A stretch of DNA of 64,000 bases. It comes from UBA12202 sp002691725. Lineage in GTDB: Bacteria > Pseudomonadota > Alphaproteobacteria > Puniceispirillales > UBA1172. The translations under genes and the position numbers were made by a program. How positions within the stretch are numbered: position 1 is the stretch's first letter; each line of letters opens with the position of its first letter. The notes below the pieces were generated by a model. It was given only the letters and a program-made list of their open reading frames with translations. It did no database searches and was not told the origin of the DNA. This document shows, in pieces, positions 17,869-27,630 of this stretch. The stretch covers positions 106,542 through 170,541 of the forward strand of contig CBFIAU010000006.1 in the NCBI GenBank assembly GCA_965660675.1. Direction: 5' to 3'.

Positions 17869-19593
17869 ATGTCATCTCAGTCATGGGATAAATCAAGACT
17901 GCCCAGCCGCCATGTCAGCGTAGGGCCAGAACGAGCGCCACATCGATCATATTATTATGCGATGGGCATGACCGAGGAGGAGATTAATCAGCCGCTGGTT
18001 GGTGTCGTTTCAACATGGAATGAAGCCGCGCCTTGTAACATTGCCCTGAGCAGGCAAGCGCAAGCCGCCAAAAAAGGTGTTGCTGATCACGCTGGCACGC
18101 CGCGCGAGTTTACCACCATCACCGTCACAGATGGCATTGCCATGGGGCATCAGGGCATGAAATCATCGCTTGTCAGCCGTGAAGTTATCGCCGACTCGAT
18201 TGAACTTACCGTTCGGGGGCATTGCTATGACGCCATTATCGGCCTGGCTGGATGTGATAAATCGCTCCCCGGGGTGATGATGTCTATGGCCAGATTAAAT
18301 GTGCCATCAGTGTTTATGTATGGCGGCTCAATTCTGCCCGGCCGTTATAAAGATAAAGATGTCACGGTGCAGGACGTATTTGAGGCCGTTGGTGCCTATG
18401 CCGCGGGCAATATGTCAGATGATGACTTGCATGAATTGGAATGTGTCGCTTGCCCAAGCGCAGGGTCATGTGGCGGTCAATTTACCGCTAATACCATGGC
18501 ATGTGTATCTGAGGCCATAGGCCTGGCCTTACCAGGGTCAGCAGGGGCGCCAGCGCCTTATGAAAGCCGTGATGAATATGCTTATCATTCGGGTCGTCAT
18601 GTTATGGAATTGATCAAGAACAACATCCGTCCACGTGATATTTTGACAAGAAAAGCATTTGAGAACGCCGCAACAATAGTCGCCGCATCAGGTGGTTCTA
18701 CCAATGCTGGGTTGCATTTGCCTGCACTGGCAGCGGAATGTGGGATTGAGTTTGATCTTCATGATGTTGCTGAGATTTTTAAGCGCACGCCATATATTGC
18801 TGACCTTAAACCTGGTGGGCGTTATGTTGCCAAAGATATGTATGAGATTGGTGGTGTTCCTGTTTTGCTGAAAACGCTTTATGAGGGCGGCTTTATTCAT
18901 GGCGACTGCTTGACGGTGACAGGCAAGACGATGGCTGAAAATCTGGCTAATGTATCATTCCCGTCAGATCAGGATGTGGTTAGACCTGTTTCAGCGCCAT
19001 TATCACCAACTGGCGGAGTTGTCGGCTTGCGCGGTAATCTGGCACCTGAAGGGGCAATTGTTAAAGTCGCTGGCATGAGTAATCTGGTCTTTACTGGCAC
19101 CGCCAGATGCTTTGATTGCGAAGAAGATGCCTTTGCCGCAGTCGAACGCCGTGACTATAAAGAAGGCGAAGTTCTGGTTATCCGTTACGAAGGGCCTAAA
19201 GGTGGCCCTGGCATGCGCGAAATGCTCGCCACTACCGCCGCGATTTACGGGCAGGGCATGGGCGATAAGGTCGCGCTCATTACGGATGGCCGTTTCTCCG
19301 GTGCAACCAGAGGCTTCTGTATTGGTCATGTTGGCCCTGAGGCGGCGGTTGGGGGGCCTATTGGGCTACTAAAAGATGGTGATCAAATTACCATTGATGC
19401 CAAGGAAGGCACAATATCTGTTGATCTGAGTGATGCAGAATTAGCAGCACGTCGCCAAGACTGGAAGCCTCGTGAAACCGATTATCAATCAGGCACTTTA
19501 TGGAAATATGCACAAACAGTAGGCTCGGCTGAAAAGGGTGCATTAACGCATCCGGGCGGCAAGGCGGAAACCCATGTTTATGCGGATATCTGA
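17869..19593 (+). CDS. ilvD: dihydroxy-acid dehydratase
   Basis: Iron-sulfur dehydratase of valine, leucine and isoleucine synthesis, converting 2,3-dihydroxy-acids to 2-keto acids. Cluster-ligand regions are visible: AGCDKSLPG in the first third and CPSAGSCGGQFTANTMAC shortly after. The C-terminal half contains ITDGRFSGATRGF, a family signature. 574 residues, full length. Ribosome site AGAGGAGATCA precedes the ATG. The gene ends 8 bp from the convergent xthA stop, with no room for a conventional terminator. Confidence 0.98.
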   Translation: MSSQSWDKSRLPSRHVSVGPERAPHRSYYYAMGMTEEEINQPLVGVVSTWNEAAPCNIALSRQAQAAKKGVADHAGTPREFTTITVTDGIAMGHQGMKSSLVSREVIADSIELTVRGHCYDAIIGLAGCDKSLPGVMMSMARLNVPSVFMYGGSILPGRYKDKDVTVQDVFEAVGAYAAGNMSDDDLHELECVACPSAGSCGGQFTANTMACVSEAIGLALPGSAGAPAPYESRDEYAYHSGRHVMELIKNNIRPRDILTRKAFENAATIVAASGGSTNAGLHLPALAAECGIEFDLHDVAEIFKRTPYIADLKPGGRYVAKDMYEIGGVPVLLKTLYEGGFIHGDCLTVTGKTMAENLANVSFPSDQDVVRPVSAPLSPTGGVVGLRGNLAPEGAIVKVAGMSNLVFTGTARCFDCEEDAFAAVERRDYKEGEVLVIRYEGPKGGPGMREMLATTAAIYGQGMGDKVALITDGRFSGATRGFCIGHVGPEAAVGGPIGLLKDGDQITIDAKEGTISVDLSDAELAARRQDWKPRETDYQSGTLWKYAQTVGSAEKGALTHPGGKAETHVYADI

Positions 19594-19601
19594 TAAATAA
19601 A

Positions 19602-20474
19602 TTAGTCGTATACTGGCACATCATGTGCCAGTTGGCACCACACAGGGGTATGATCGCTAGCGCGTTCTAATCCTCTGGGGGCTTTGTCGATATCGGCGGC
19701 GATAAGCCTGTCTGCTGCCTCAGCATTTAGCATGAAATGATCAATGCGGATACCGTGGTCTTTTTGCCACGCTCCGCCTTGGTAATCCCAAAAACTATAC
19801 GCTATTTGTGATGGGTGCAGGGCGCGCCATGCCTCTAAATAGCCGTGATAATTTAATTGCCGCCATTTTTTCAGCGTCTCAGGATGATGCAAAGCGTCAC
19901 CTTGCCAAGCGGTGATGTCATAGCAATCACCAGCCTCTGGAATAATATTATAATCGCCTGCCAACACGACTGGCCGATTTAAGCGGTTTAAGGCAGCGGC
20001 ATGATGATTTAATCTATCCATCCAGTTAAGTTTATAGGAAAACTTTTCCGACAGATTGCCATCTTTCATGACTGGATTGCCATTGGGCAGATATAAGCAG
20101 CCAATGATGAATTGTTCATGCTCGACCTCAATATAACGGGCTTGGATGTCTTTAGCTTGAGAGTTTTGGGTTTGAGAATCTTCAGCTTGAGAATCTTGGG
20201 TTTGGGTATCAAGTAAGGGCAAGCCTTTTTGCCGGAGAGTAAGCGGTAGTCGTGACGCAATCGCAACGCCGTTATAGGTTTTCTGGCCATGAACATGAAC
20301 CTCAAAACCAGCATCATGAAACGCCTCAAGCGGGAAGTTCTCATCCATAGATTTCAGCTCTTGCATGAGCAGAATATCGCAATGGCCTTGCTTTAACCAA
20401 TCAATCACGGCATTTGACCGGACTTTGATCGAATTGACGTTCCACGTTGCGATAGTAAAGGGATCAGAGCGCAA
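19602..20474 (-). CDS. xthA: exodeoxyribonuclease III
   Basis: AP endonuclease / 3'-5' exonuclease of base-excision repair. Motifs of the EEP fold are all present: TIATWNVNSIK at the start, LMQELKS (metal-binding Glu), LAGDYNIIPEAGDCYD and, at the end, ASDHTPVW. The open frame extends upstream to 20540, overlapping the ErpA-like gene. A TTG at 20474 or GTG at 20486 gives a normal N-terminus and coupling to the upstream stop, so the start is tentative. An odd insertion of short repeats (TQDSQAEDSQTQNSQAKD) sits before QARYIEVEHEQ, where relatives usually have a short loop. Confidence 0.93.
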   Translation of the reverse strand: MRSDPFTIATWNVNSIKVRSNAVIDWLKQGHCDILLMQELKSMDENFPLEAFHDAGFEVHVHGQKTYNGVAIASRLPLTLRQKGLPLLDTQTQDSQAEDSQTQNSQAKDIQARYIEVEHEQFIIGCLYLPNGNPVMKDGNLSEKFSYKLNWMDRLNHHAAALNRLNRPVVLAGDYNIIPEAGDCYDITAWQGDALHHPETLKKWRQLNYHGYLEAWRALHPSQIAYSFWDYQGGAWQKDHGIRIDHFMLNAEAADRLIAADIDKAPRGLERASDHTPVWCQLAHDVPVYD

Positions 20475-20835
20475 AAGATGTTCCACAGCCACAAGCGGCA
20501 GTTGCGTTTGGATTGACGACCTGAAAATACTGACCAGCAAGCTCAGTTACAAAATCCAGCTGACCGCCAGAAATTAGCTCAAGTGACATCGTATCAATCA
20601 GCGTGGTGACATTGCCGCCAGATGCAATAGTATTCTCTAAAACGACATCGTCATCGGCTTTATCCTGTTCGATACTGAACTTATATTGAAACCCTGAACA
20701 GCCGCCACCAAGGACAGAAACGCGGAAATACGAGCCACCTTCTGCTGCCATGATTTTAGCAATACGTTCTGCCGCCTGATTACTAACAGAAAACAATGTT
20801 GTATCACTCTTTATAGTGGTGGTTTGATCATTCAT
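20464..20835 (-). CDS. ErpA/IscA-family iron-sulfur cluster insertion protein
   Basis: A-type Fe-S carrier, 123 residues from ATG 20835, preceded by AAGGGGATTTGTG. The three conserved cysteines are present as GGGCSGFQY and ACGCGTSF near the C-terminus. These proteins pass [Fe-S] clusters to targets; IlvD nearby is one such client type, but no direct link can be drawn. The longer frame to 20883 lacks support. It overlaps the probable xthA start by about 11 bp. Sequence alone does not decide between ErpA and IscA. Confidence 0.92.
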   Translation of the reverse strand: MNDQTTTIKSDTTLFSVSNQAAERIAKIMAAEGGSYFRVSVLGGGCSGFQYKFSIEQDKADDDVVLENTIASGGNVTTLIDTMSLELISGGQLDFVTELAGQYFQVVNPNATAACGCGTSFAL

Positions 20836-21026
20836 CACAAATCCCCTTTCACTTAATATAATCTGCATCGCGCCCACCATCAAGAGCGTTCCTTTTATTG
20901 GTGCGGTATTGGCATTAATATTGGCCTGTTTTTGATTTTTTCCAGCATTGCCTCAACATCCTAACCGCGCTATTGTCTTAAGGCTAAAGCAATGCCTAAT
21001 CCATATGAAAAGGCCAGTTTTCATCT

Positions 21027-22205
21027 ATGACACAACTAGCGATTTATGCATCACATGCAAGCGAAAGCCGCGGCCGTCATATTACGAAAGCATCAAGTCA
21101 TGACACGATGCGGTCAGTGTTTCAACGTGACCGAGATCGGATTATCCATTCTGCGGCATTCCGCAAAATGAAGTATAAAACCCAGGTCTTTATCTATCAT
21201 GAAGGCGATTATTTTCGCACTCGCCTTACCCATTCATTAGAAGTCTCACAAATAGCCCGGACGATATGCAGGCATCTCAATTTAGATGAAGATTTGGCAG
21301 AAGCCATTGCCTTAGCGCATGATTTGGGGCATACCCCATTTGGCCATGCTGGCGAAACTGCCCTTGATCAGATGATGGAGGCGTATGGCGGTTTTGACCA
21401 TAATGAGCAAACCATCCGCGTCGTCACTAAGCTTGAGCAATGTTATGCCGGCTTTGATGGATTAGACCTGACATGGGAGACGCTAGAGGGCGTGATTAAG
21501 CATAATGGCCCGTTAGACGCACAGCATCGCCGTCAAACCGTTATTGCGCTCGATAACGATATGGCGCTGGGGCTGAACAGCTTTGCGTCATTAGAGGCAC
21601 AAATTGCTAATCTTGCAGATGATATTGCCTATCTTGCTCATGATTGTGATGATGGGATCAGGGCAGGATTGCTTGATCCAAAAAAGATGCTTGATCTACC
21701 TTTAGCAGGGCAGGTGCTAAGACAAATTTATGATCAGCATGATGAATTAAAAACCTCTCGCCTTGTTCACGAATTGACCAGAAACCTGATCAAAATGGCG
21801 GTTACTGATTTGCTGACAGAAACCAGCCGCCGCTTATCAGAACTTAACCCAAAGCATGTTGCGGATATTCGGGCGGCTGATGCTTCTGTGGCGGCTTTCT
21901 CGGATGCGATGTGGGCAGATTTGAAGGTGCTACGGGCGTTTCTATTCCAGCATGTCTGGCGGCACTATCAGGTTAACCGGATGACCAGCAAGGCAAAGCG
22001 CGTGATCCGTGAGATGTTTACCCTCTTTATGGAAGAAACAAATACACTCCCCGAAGAATGGCAATATCTTGACCAAAGCCATTTGAATGCGATAGACATC
22101 AGCATGAAAGCTAGACATATTGCGGATTATATTGCCAGCATGACAGATCGTTTTGCCGTGATGGAACATGAGCGGCTGTTTTCCCCTGGCCCGATTTTAA
22201 GATAA
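21027..22205 (+). CDS. dgt: deoxyguanosinetriphosphate triphosphohydrolase-like protein
   Basis: HD-domain nucleotide hydrolase of 392 residues. The N-terminal signature FQRDRDRIIHSAAFRKMKYKTQV, the TRLTHSLEVSQIAR segment and the metal-binding LAHDLGHTPFGHAGE identify the Dgt-like family, which hydrolyses dNTPs to deoxynucleoside and triphosphate. In alphaproteobacteria this gene commonly precedes argS and an SPOR protein, as here. The argS ATG is 22 bp downstream of the stop. Confidence 0.95.
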   Translation: MTQLAIYASHASESRGRHITKASSHDTMRSVFQRDRDRIIHSAAFRKMKYKTQVFIYHEGDYFRTRLTHSLEVSQIARTICRHLNLDEDLAEAIALAHDLGHTPFGHAGETALDQMMEAYGGFDHNEQTIRVVTKLEQCYAGFDGLDLTWETLEGVIKHNGPLDAQHRRQTVIALDNDMALGLNSFASLEAQIANLADDIAYLAHDCDDGIRAGLLDPKKMLDLPLAGQVLRQIYDQHDELKTSRLVHELTRNLIKMAVTDLLTETSRRLSELNPKHVADIRAADASVAAFSDAMWADLKVLRAFLFQHVWRHYQVNRMTSKAKRVIREMFTLFMEETNTLPEEWQYLDQSHLNAIDISMKARHIADYIASMTDRFAVMEHERLFSPGPILR

Positions 22206-22227
22206 CTTTAGTTTGAGACAAAACTTA

Positions 22228-23955
22228 ATGAATATTTTTTCCCATTTCAGTCAGCAGATAACAGATATCACTGATACCTTAATTACAAATGGCACGATAA
22301 CGCTCACCGATACGGCAAAACCTGCCGCTTGTGAGCCGCCGCGTGACCCTGATCATGGTGATATTTCCACCAATTACGCTATGGTCATGGCAAAGCCTGC
22401 CAATATGTCACCGCGTGATCTGGCCGCGCATTTGGTGAAGCATATCGCACATCTTGATGGCGTCAGTGATGTCAATATCGCCGGCCCCGGATTTATTAAT
22501 CTGACCCTTGATCCGGCGATGTGGCAACACCGTATTGATGATATTCTCACCGCTGGTGCTGCTTGGGGCGAAAATGATATTGGCAAAGGCGAGAAGATTA
22601 ATGTCGAATATGTATCGGCTAATCCGACAGGGCCATTGCATGCCGCCCATGCTCGCGGTGCCATTATTGGTGATAGTTTAGCAAACTTGCTTGAAACCTG
22701 CGGTTATGATGTGACTAGAGAATATTATATTAATGATGCTGGCAATCAGGTGGATGTCCTGGCCAGATCAGTGTTAACCCGATACAAACAGGCATTAGGT
22801 GATAGCACCGCCGAGGTTGCGGAAGGCCAATATCCGGGCGAATACCTGATTGATACTGGCGACAAGCTGGCGCAAAAGCACGGTGACACTTTGCTGAAAA
22901 TGGACGAAAGGGAATGGCTGCCGCTTATTCGGTCATTTGCCATTGATGATATGATGGAGACGATTAAGGCTGATCTGGGACAGCTTGATATCCATATGGA
23001 TCGCTTTTCATCAGAACGGCAATTAGTGGAAAATGGTGCGGTCGATACAGCGATCGGAAAACTCAAAGACAATGGATTGATTTATCTGGGTGTTTTGGAA
23101 AAGCCAAAGGCTGGCAATGCCGAAGACTGGGAGCCGCGTGAGCAGCTGCTGTTTCGGTCAACCGATTATGGTGATGATGTTGATCGGGCTGTTAAAAAAT
23201 CAGATGACACATGGACATATTTTGCCTCTGATATTGCCTATCATCTGGATAAGCTGGAACGCGGGTCAGATAAATTGATTAATATCTGGGGTGCTGATCA
23301 TGGCGGCTATGTTAAGCGCATGAAGTCTGCGGTATCGGCCTTCACAGGTCAAAAAGACAGCCTGAATATTCAGCTTGTTCAGTTGGTCAAATTGCTGGAT
23401 GGCGGTAAGCAAGTCAAAATGTCGAAACGTGCTGGCACATTTGTCACTTTGTCGGATGTTCTCGATACCGTGGGCAAGGATATATTGCGTTTTATCATGC
23501 TGACACGGCGAACTGATCAAACAATGGATTTTGATTATGCCGAAGTCACAACGCAATCGCGCGAAAATCCTGTTTTCTATGTGCAATATGCACACGCTCG
23601 TGCTTGTTCAGTTTTGCGTCAGGATGATGCGGTTAAAATTGATGTTAGTGGTGCTAATCTTGGCTTGTTATCTGATCCTGCGGAAATGGCGTTAATTCGC
23701 TTATTGGCTAGTTACCCTCGGCAGGTAGAGGCCGCAGGGCAGGCGTTTGAGCCACATCGGATTGCCTTTTATTTGATGGATTTGGCGGCGGCGTTTCACG
23801 GCTTATGGAATAAGGGACGTGATGATGCCAGTTTACGGTTCATTACTGATAATACGGCTCTGACGGCGGCGCGATTGAAACTTGTTAATGCAACTGCGGT
23901 TGTTATCCGAAATGGCTTTGCTATTCTGGGTGTAGATGCCATTAATGAAATGTAA
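22228..23955 (+). CDS. argS: arginyl-tRNA synthetase
   Basis: Class Ia synthetase charging tRNA-Arg. The HIGH-like motif is NPTGPLHAAHARGA, and the KMSKS region is VKMSKRAGTFV, as usual for the ArgS subgroup that has a KMSK sequence. N-terminal Add-1 and C-terminal DALR anticodon-binding domains are at the expected ends; FYVQYAHARACSVL is the ArgS signature. ATG 22228 was chosen over an upstream in-frame TTG (22213). About 575 residues, full length. Confidence 0.97.
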   Translation: MNIFSHFSQQITDITDTLITNGTITLTDTAKPAACEPPRDPDHGDISTNYAMVMAKPANMSPRDLAAHLVKHIAHLDGVSDVNIAGPGFINLTLDPAMWQHRIDDILTAGAAWGENDIGKGEKINVEYVSANPTGPLHAAHARGAIIGDSLANLLETCGYDVTREYYINDAGNQVDVLARSVLTRYKQALGDSTAEVAEGQYPGEYLIDTGDKLAQKHGDTLLKMDEREWLPLIRSFAIDDMMETIKADLGQLDIHMDRFSSERQLVENGAVDTAIGKLKDNGLIYLGVLEKPKAGNAEDWEPREQLLFRSTDYGDDVDRAVKKSDDTWTYFASDIAYHLDKLERGSDKLINIWGADHGGYVKRMKSAVSAFTGQKDSLNIQLVQLVKLLDGGKQVKMSKRAGTFVTLSDVLDTVGKDILRFIMLTRRTDQTMDFDYAEVTTQSRENPVFYVQYAHARACSVLRQDDAVKIDVSGANLGLLSDPAEMALIRLLASYPRQVEAAGQAFEPHRIAFYLMDLAAAFHGLWNKGRDDASLRFITDNTALTAARLKLVNATAVVIRNGFAILGVDAINEM

Positions 23956-23981
23956 GCATCCTTTTTGGATTGAGGTTGTCG

Positions 23982-24974
23982 ATGCGAATTTTTCTAGTTC
24001 TGATTAGTGGTGCGGTGATGTTAATTGGTGCTGGCATTGCCTATATCTGGATATCTACGCCAACACAGATGGATGAAGTCGCCATTATTTCAGCTGAAAA
24101 CACCCCATATAAAGTCGTTCCAGCCAATCCAGGTGGTGCAGAGATTAAAAATACAGATAGCATCTTTTTAAACTCATTAGATCGTGGTAGCCCAATCCCC
24201 GAAGGCGGTGAGCAATTATTGCCTGAAGACCCTGTCCCTGAATTGCCGCCGATAGATATCACTAATGGTCTGGCGCTTCAGACCAATGATACAAATGAAC
24301 AGATTGCATCAGAAGCCCCAGAAGTCAAAAATATCCAATCGCCAGAAGGCAATGATGTTGAAGCGCTTGCAGATGACCAGAATAATCAGCAACCATCCGG
24401 TCAAACTGATCCGTCTGAACCCGACTTGGATACCAATGATGCCCAAACGCAAACTTCACCAGAATCTTCATCAGAAACTAAGGCAGAATCTCAGGCAGAA
24501 ACGCAATCAGACCAAGCCAGTGACCAGAGTAGCGAACACATTGATGGTTCTGATGTGGCGGCGACAGAGAGTGAGAATGCCGCCAGCACAAAACCGCCAG
24601 AAAATAGTGCATCATCAGATACCAAGTTAGCGGATACCAGTTTAGGGGATACCGATTTAGAAGATAAAGGCGTTCCACTCCCGAAGCCTGGGAAGAAGCT
24701 AAACCGCCCTGATGAGACCAAAACAGCCTTTTATCGGGTTCAGCTAGCTTCATTTAGGAATGAAAGTAAAGCCATGCAAACCGCCGCCGTGTTAATGGAT
24801 AAACACAGCTCACGGCTTAATGATATTTTAATTGGGGTTACGGTATTTGATTCAGGTGAGGATGGCATGTATTGGCGCGTTGTTACTGATCCTATGCCAC
24901 GGCTTGATGCCAAAAAGTTATGTAATATATTCAAATCTGTTGGGCAGGATTGCATATTGCGGACATGGAAATAA
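23982..24974 (+). CDS. SPOR-domain membrane protein
   Basis: 330 residues from ATG 23982 (an upstream TTG at 23970 is less likely). A short cytoplasmic start is followed by one transmembrane helix (FLVLISGAVMLIGAGIAYIWI), then a long disordered region rich in Gln, Ser, Glu and Asp, and a C-terminal SPOR domain from about residue 245 (FYRVQLASFRNESKAMQTAA). SPOR domains bind denuded peptidoglycan glycan at division sites, so a septal role is likely. The linker includes a degenerate repeat (DTKLADTSLGDTDLEDKG). A nagZ gene often follows in this alphaproteobacterial cluster but is missing here. Confidence 0.88.
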   Translation: MRIFLVLISGAVMLIGAGIAYIWISTPTQMDEVAIISAENTPYKVVPANPGGAEIKNTDSIFLNSLDRGSPIPEGGEQLLPEDPVPELPPIDITNGLALQTNDTNEQIASEAPEVKNIQSPEGNDVEALADDQNNQQPSGQTDPSEPDLDTNDAQTQTSPESSSETKAESQAETQSDQASDQSSEHIDGSDVAATESENAASTKPPENSASSDTKLADTSLGDTDLEDKGVPLPKPGKKLNRPDETKTAFYRVQLASFRNESKAMQTAAVLMDKHSSRLNDILIGVTVFDSGEDGMYWRVVTDPMPRLDAKKLCNIFKSVGQDCILRTWK

Positions 24975-24997
24975 GACATAAAAGGGATAAGCGTTTT

Positions 24998-25786
24998 ATG
25001 ACTGATGGCTTTGATGAAAACTTAACAGCACAAGAAGCGCGGCAAGCTGGCCAGTTATCGCTTTTCTTGGTGCTGGATGGGTATGAAGGGCCAATTGATC
25101 TCCTGCTTGATCTGGCGCGTGATCAGAAAATTGACTTAACACAAATTGCTATCCTGCCGCTTGCTGAACAATATCTGGCTTATATTAGTAATGCGCGTGA
25201 ATTAGATATTGAAATTGCCGCAGATTATCTGGTGATGGCGGCATGGCTAGCCTATTTGAAATCGCGGTTGCTATTGCCTGACCCTGAACCCGAAGAACAG
25301 ATGGAAACGCTGGATATGGCGGATGCGCTGCGGCGCCAGCTATTACAGCTAGAGGCCATGCGGAAAGCTGGACAAGAGCTGATGGCTCTGCCGCGGTTAG
25401 GTAAAGCCCGTTTCAAAGGCGCGCATCATGAACATTTTTCACCTGTTACCATTATCTCGCATACGGCTACACTCTATGATTTGTTGCAAGCCTATGGTCA
25501 GATCGCTAGCCGCCAAGAAGCCAGCACGTTAACAATCTCCGCCTCTCACCTCTATTCAGTAGAAGAAGCGGTGTCGCGATTGGGTGAATTGATGAAATAC
25601 GCGAAAGGGTGGAACAATTTGTTGTCCTTTTTACCGCCAAACCTTAAAACAGAATTAGATCACCGATCAGCTATCGCCTCACATTTTTCAGCAACGCTGG
25701 AAATGGTGCGCGATGGGCAAGCTCAAGTCAGACAAGATAATCAATTTGGGCCAATTTATCTGGCCTCAATGGAACAACAAATTTAA
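24998..25786 (+). CDS. scpA: segregation and condensation protein A
   Basis: Kleisin subunit of the SMC-ScpAB chromosome condensation complex. From ATG 24998 it has 262 residues. The N-terminal LDGYEGPIDLLLDLARDQKIDL and IAADYLVMAAWLAYLKSRLLLP segments are ScpA signatures. The open frame extends back to 24950 but that would overlap the SPOR gene. AGGGATAAG lies upstream of the chosen start. The stop codon overlaps the scpB start by one base (TAATG), so the two are translationally coupled. Confidence 0.95.
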   Translation: MTDGFDENLTAQEARQAGQLSLFLVLDGYEGPIDLLLDLARDQKIDLTQIAILPLAEQYLAYISNARELDIEIAADYLVMAAWLAYLKSRLLLPDPEPEEQMETLDMADALRRQLLQLEAMRKAGQELMALPRLGKARFKGAHHEHFSPVTIISHTATLYDLLQAYGQIASRQEASTLTISASHLYSVEEAVSRLGELMKYAKGWNNLLSFLPPNLKTELDHRSAIASHFSATLEMVRDGQAQVRQDNQFGPIYLASMEQQI

Positions 25787-26496
25787 TGGATCAAACAGTA
25801 CTTCATTATTGTCGCATTATTGAGGCGTTAATTTTTGCCTCACCTGATGCTGTGACTGATAAAACCATCCGTCAACATCTGCCGGATGACGCCACTTATG
25901 ATGCTGTTATGGCGCAACTGCAATCCAGATATGGTGAGGATAGCGGCATTGATCTTGTCCAATTTGATGGCAACTGGGCGATGCGAAGCGCCGCAGATGT
26001 TGCTGAGCATCTTAAAACCATTCGTGAGAGCATAAAGCCATTGTCGAGGGCGGCTTTGGAAACCTTGTCTATTATTGCCTATCACCAACCTGTTACACGG
26101 GCAGAAATAGAAGAAATCAGAGGCGTTTCCATATCCAAAGGAACGCTTGATATTTTGCTTGAAATGGGATGGGTTAGGCCGAAAGGGCGCCGCCGCACAC
26201 CTGGCCGTCCGATCACTTGGGCGACTAGTGCTGGTTTTCTTGACCATTTTGGACTAACGCAAATACAAGATTTGCCGGGTTTGGATGAGCTAAAGAAAAC
26301 AGGCCTGCTGGCAACCGGGCAGACGATTAGTGATGTTATGCGTTCAGATCAAGCTGAAGCTCATGATGGTGATGGTGATGCGATTGAAGATGAGGATCAG
26401 CTAGCGATGGATGCGCTTATTACCGAAGATGAGATTGCTCATAATCTGGCAAATGATCTGGCTTCTGATGAAGATGATGAGCATATCAATGATTGA
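25786..26496 (+). CDS. scpB: segregation and condensation protein B
   Basis: Winged-helix partner of ScpA. The motifs IIEALIFASPDAVTD, LSRAALETLSIIAYHQPVTRAEIEEIRGVS and GRPITWATSAGFLDHFGL are diagnostic. 236 residues, with an acidic C-terminal tail. Its last bases overlap the start of the downstream ABC ATPase gene, which therefore seems to be translated from the same message. Confidence 0.96.
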   Translation: MDQTVLHYCRIIEALIFASPDAVTDKTIRQHLPDDATYDAVMAQLQSRYGEDSGIDLVQFDGNWAMRSAADVAEHLKTIRESIKPLSRAALETLSIIAYHQPVTRAEIEEIRGVSISKGTLDILLEMGWVRPKGRRRTPGRPITWATSAGFLDHFGLTQIQDLPGLDELKKTGLLATGQTISDVMRSDQAEAHDGDGDAIEDEDQLAMDALITEDEIAHNLANDLASDEDDEHIND

Positions 26497-27538
26497 GTTT
26501 AAGCATATCAGCCATCAATATGGCCATCTGCCATCGGTTCATGATATCAGCTTTTCTGTTAATAGCCATGAGGTTGTTGGATTATTAGGGCCATCAGGAT
26601 GTGGTAAATCCACCATCTTGCGACTTGCCGCAGGCCTTGAGACGCCATCACAGGGTGAGATTTGGCTTAAGGATGAAAAAATTGCTGATGCCGCAACTAG
26701 CCTGCGCCCCGAAGATCGTGGGATAGGCATGGTTTTTCAAGATTATGCGCTTTTCCCGCATATGACGATTATGGACAATATCCTCTTTGCCCTGAATAGC
26801 CAGAGGTATATTAAGCTAAGCCATGCTCAAAAAAATAAAATGGCGCTTGATGCGTTAGAGCAAACTCATCTCACGGATTACAGAGACAGTTTTCCGCATC
26901 AGCTTTCAGGTGGCCAACAGCAACGAGTAGCATTGGCGCGGGCGCTTGCCCCTAATCCGGGGCTGATTTTACTTGATGAACCCTTTAGCGGCTTGGATGT
27001 TCGGCTAAAAGAGCAAATCCGCGATGATATGCTTCATGTCTTGCATGAAATTGGTACTGCTGTATTGATTGTCACCCATGATAGTGAGGAAGCGATGTTC
27101 ATGGCGGATCGATTATTGGTCATGGATAAAGGTGCGATTATCCAGTCTGGTGCGCCGGTTGATGTGTTTTGCCGACCGGATAATGCCTTTGTTGCTGAGT
27201 TCTTTGGTGAGGTTAATCGCTTTGAGACTTCTGTCAAAAATGGCATGGCAGATACTCCGTTTGGGTTATTTCCCGTCGAAGACATTGATGATACTGAACA
27301 TGCAACAATGATCATCCGTAATGATGGGCTCATCATAGACCCCAGAGGTGAGGCAACAGACGCGGTAGTCGTGGAAACGATTATGCTAGGGCGTTACAGT
27401 ATTGTGCATCTGGAATTGAACTGGCAACGTTTGGGCGCAATGCATTTACATGCTCGTGTTCCGGGAATAACTTGGTACGATGCTGGAACCGAAGTCTCAA
27501 TTAAACTTGATAACAGTCAGGTTTTTGTTTTTTCATAA
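26489..27538 (+). CDS. orphan ABC transporter ATP-binding protein (FbpC/PotA-like)
   Basis: 349-residue ATPase of the ferric iron / polyamine / sulfate importer group. Walker A GPSGCGKST, signature LSGGQQQRVALARAL, Walker B LILLDEPFSGLD and H-loop VTHDSEEAM are intact. A C-terminal extension of about 110 residues has the TOBE-like regulatory layout. ATG 26489 overlaps the end of scpB by 8 bp. No permease or binding protein is nearby, so the transporter partners must be encoded elsewhere. Its place between scpB and tatA interrupts an otherwise conserved gene order. Substrate not assignable. Confidence 0.88.
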   Translation: MIEFKHISHQYGHLPSVHDISFSVNSHEVVGLLGPSGCGKSTILRLAAGLETPSQGEIWLKDEKIADAATSLRPEDRGIGMVFQDYALFPHMTIMDNILFALNSQRYIKLSHAQKNKMALDALEQTHLTDYRDSFPHQLSGGQQQRVALARALAPNPGLILLDEPFSGLDVRLKEQIRDDMLHVLHEIGTAVLIVTHDSEEAMFMADRLLVMDKGAIIQSGAPVDVFCRPDNAFVAEFFGEVNRFETSVKNGMADTPFGLFPVEDIDDTEHATMIIRNDGLIIDPRGEATDAVVVETIMLGRYSIVHLELNWQRLGAMHLHARVPGITWYDAGTEVSIKLDNSQVFVFS

Positions 27539-27630
27539 AAGTGATAAATAAAATAACAGGTTGTTGTGGTATCCATAACCTGAATATGATAACGATATTA
27601 AATTAAGAATTATATACTGACGAGGTAAAT

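Noticed and set aside
24265..24630. Alternative-frame ORF inside the SPOR gene linker
   Set aside because: It arises from the low-complexity linker; the frame with transmembrane and SPOR domains is clearly the real one.
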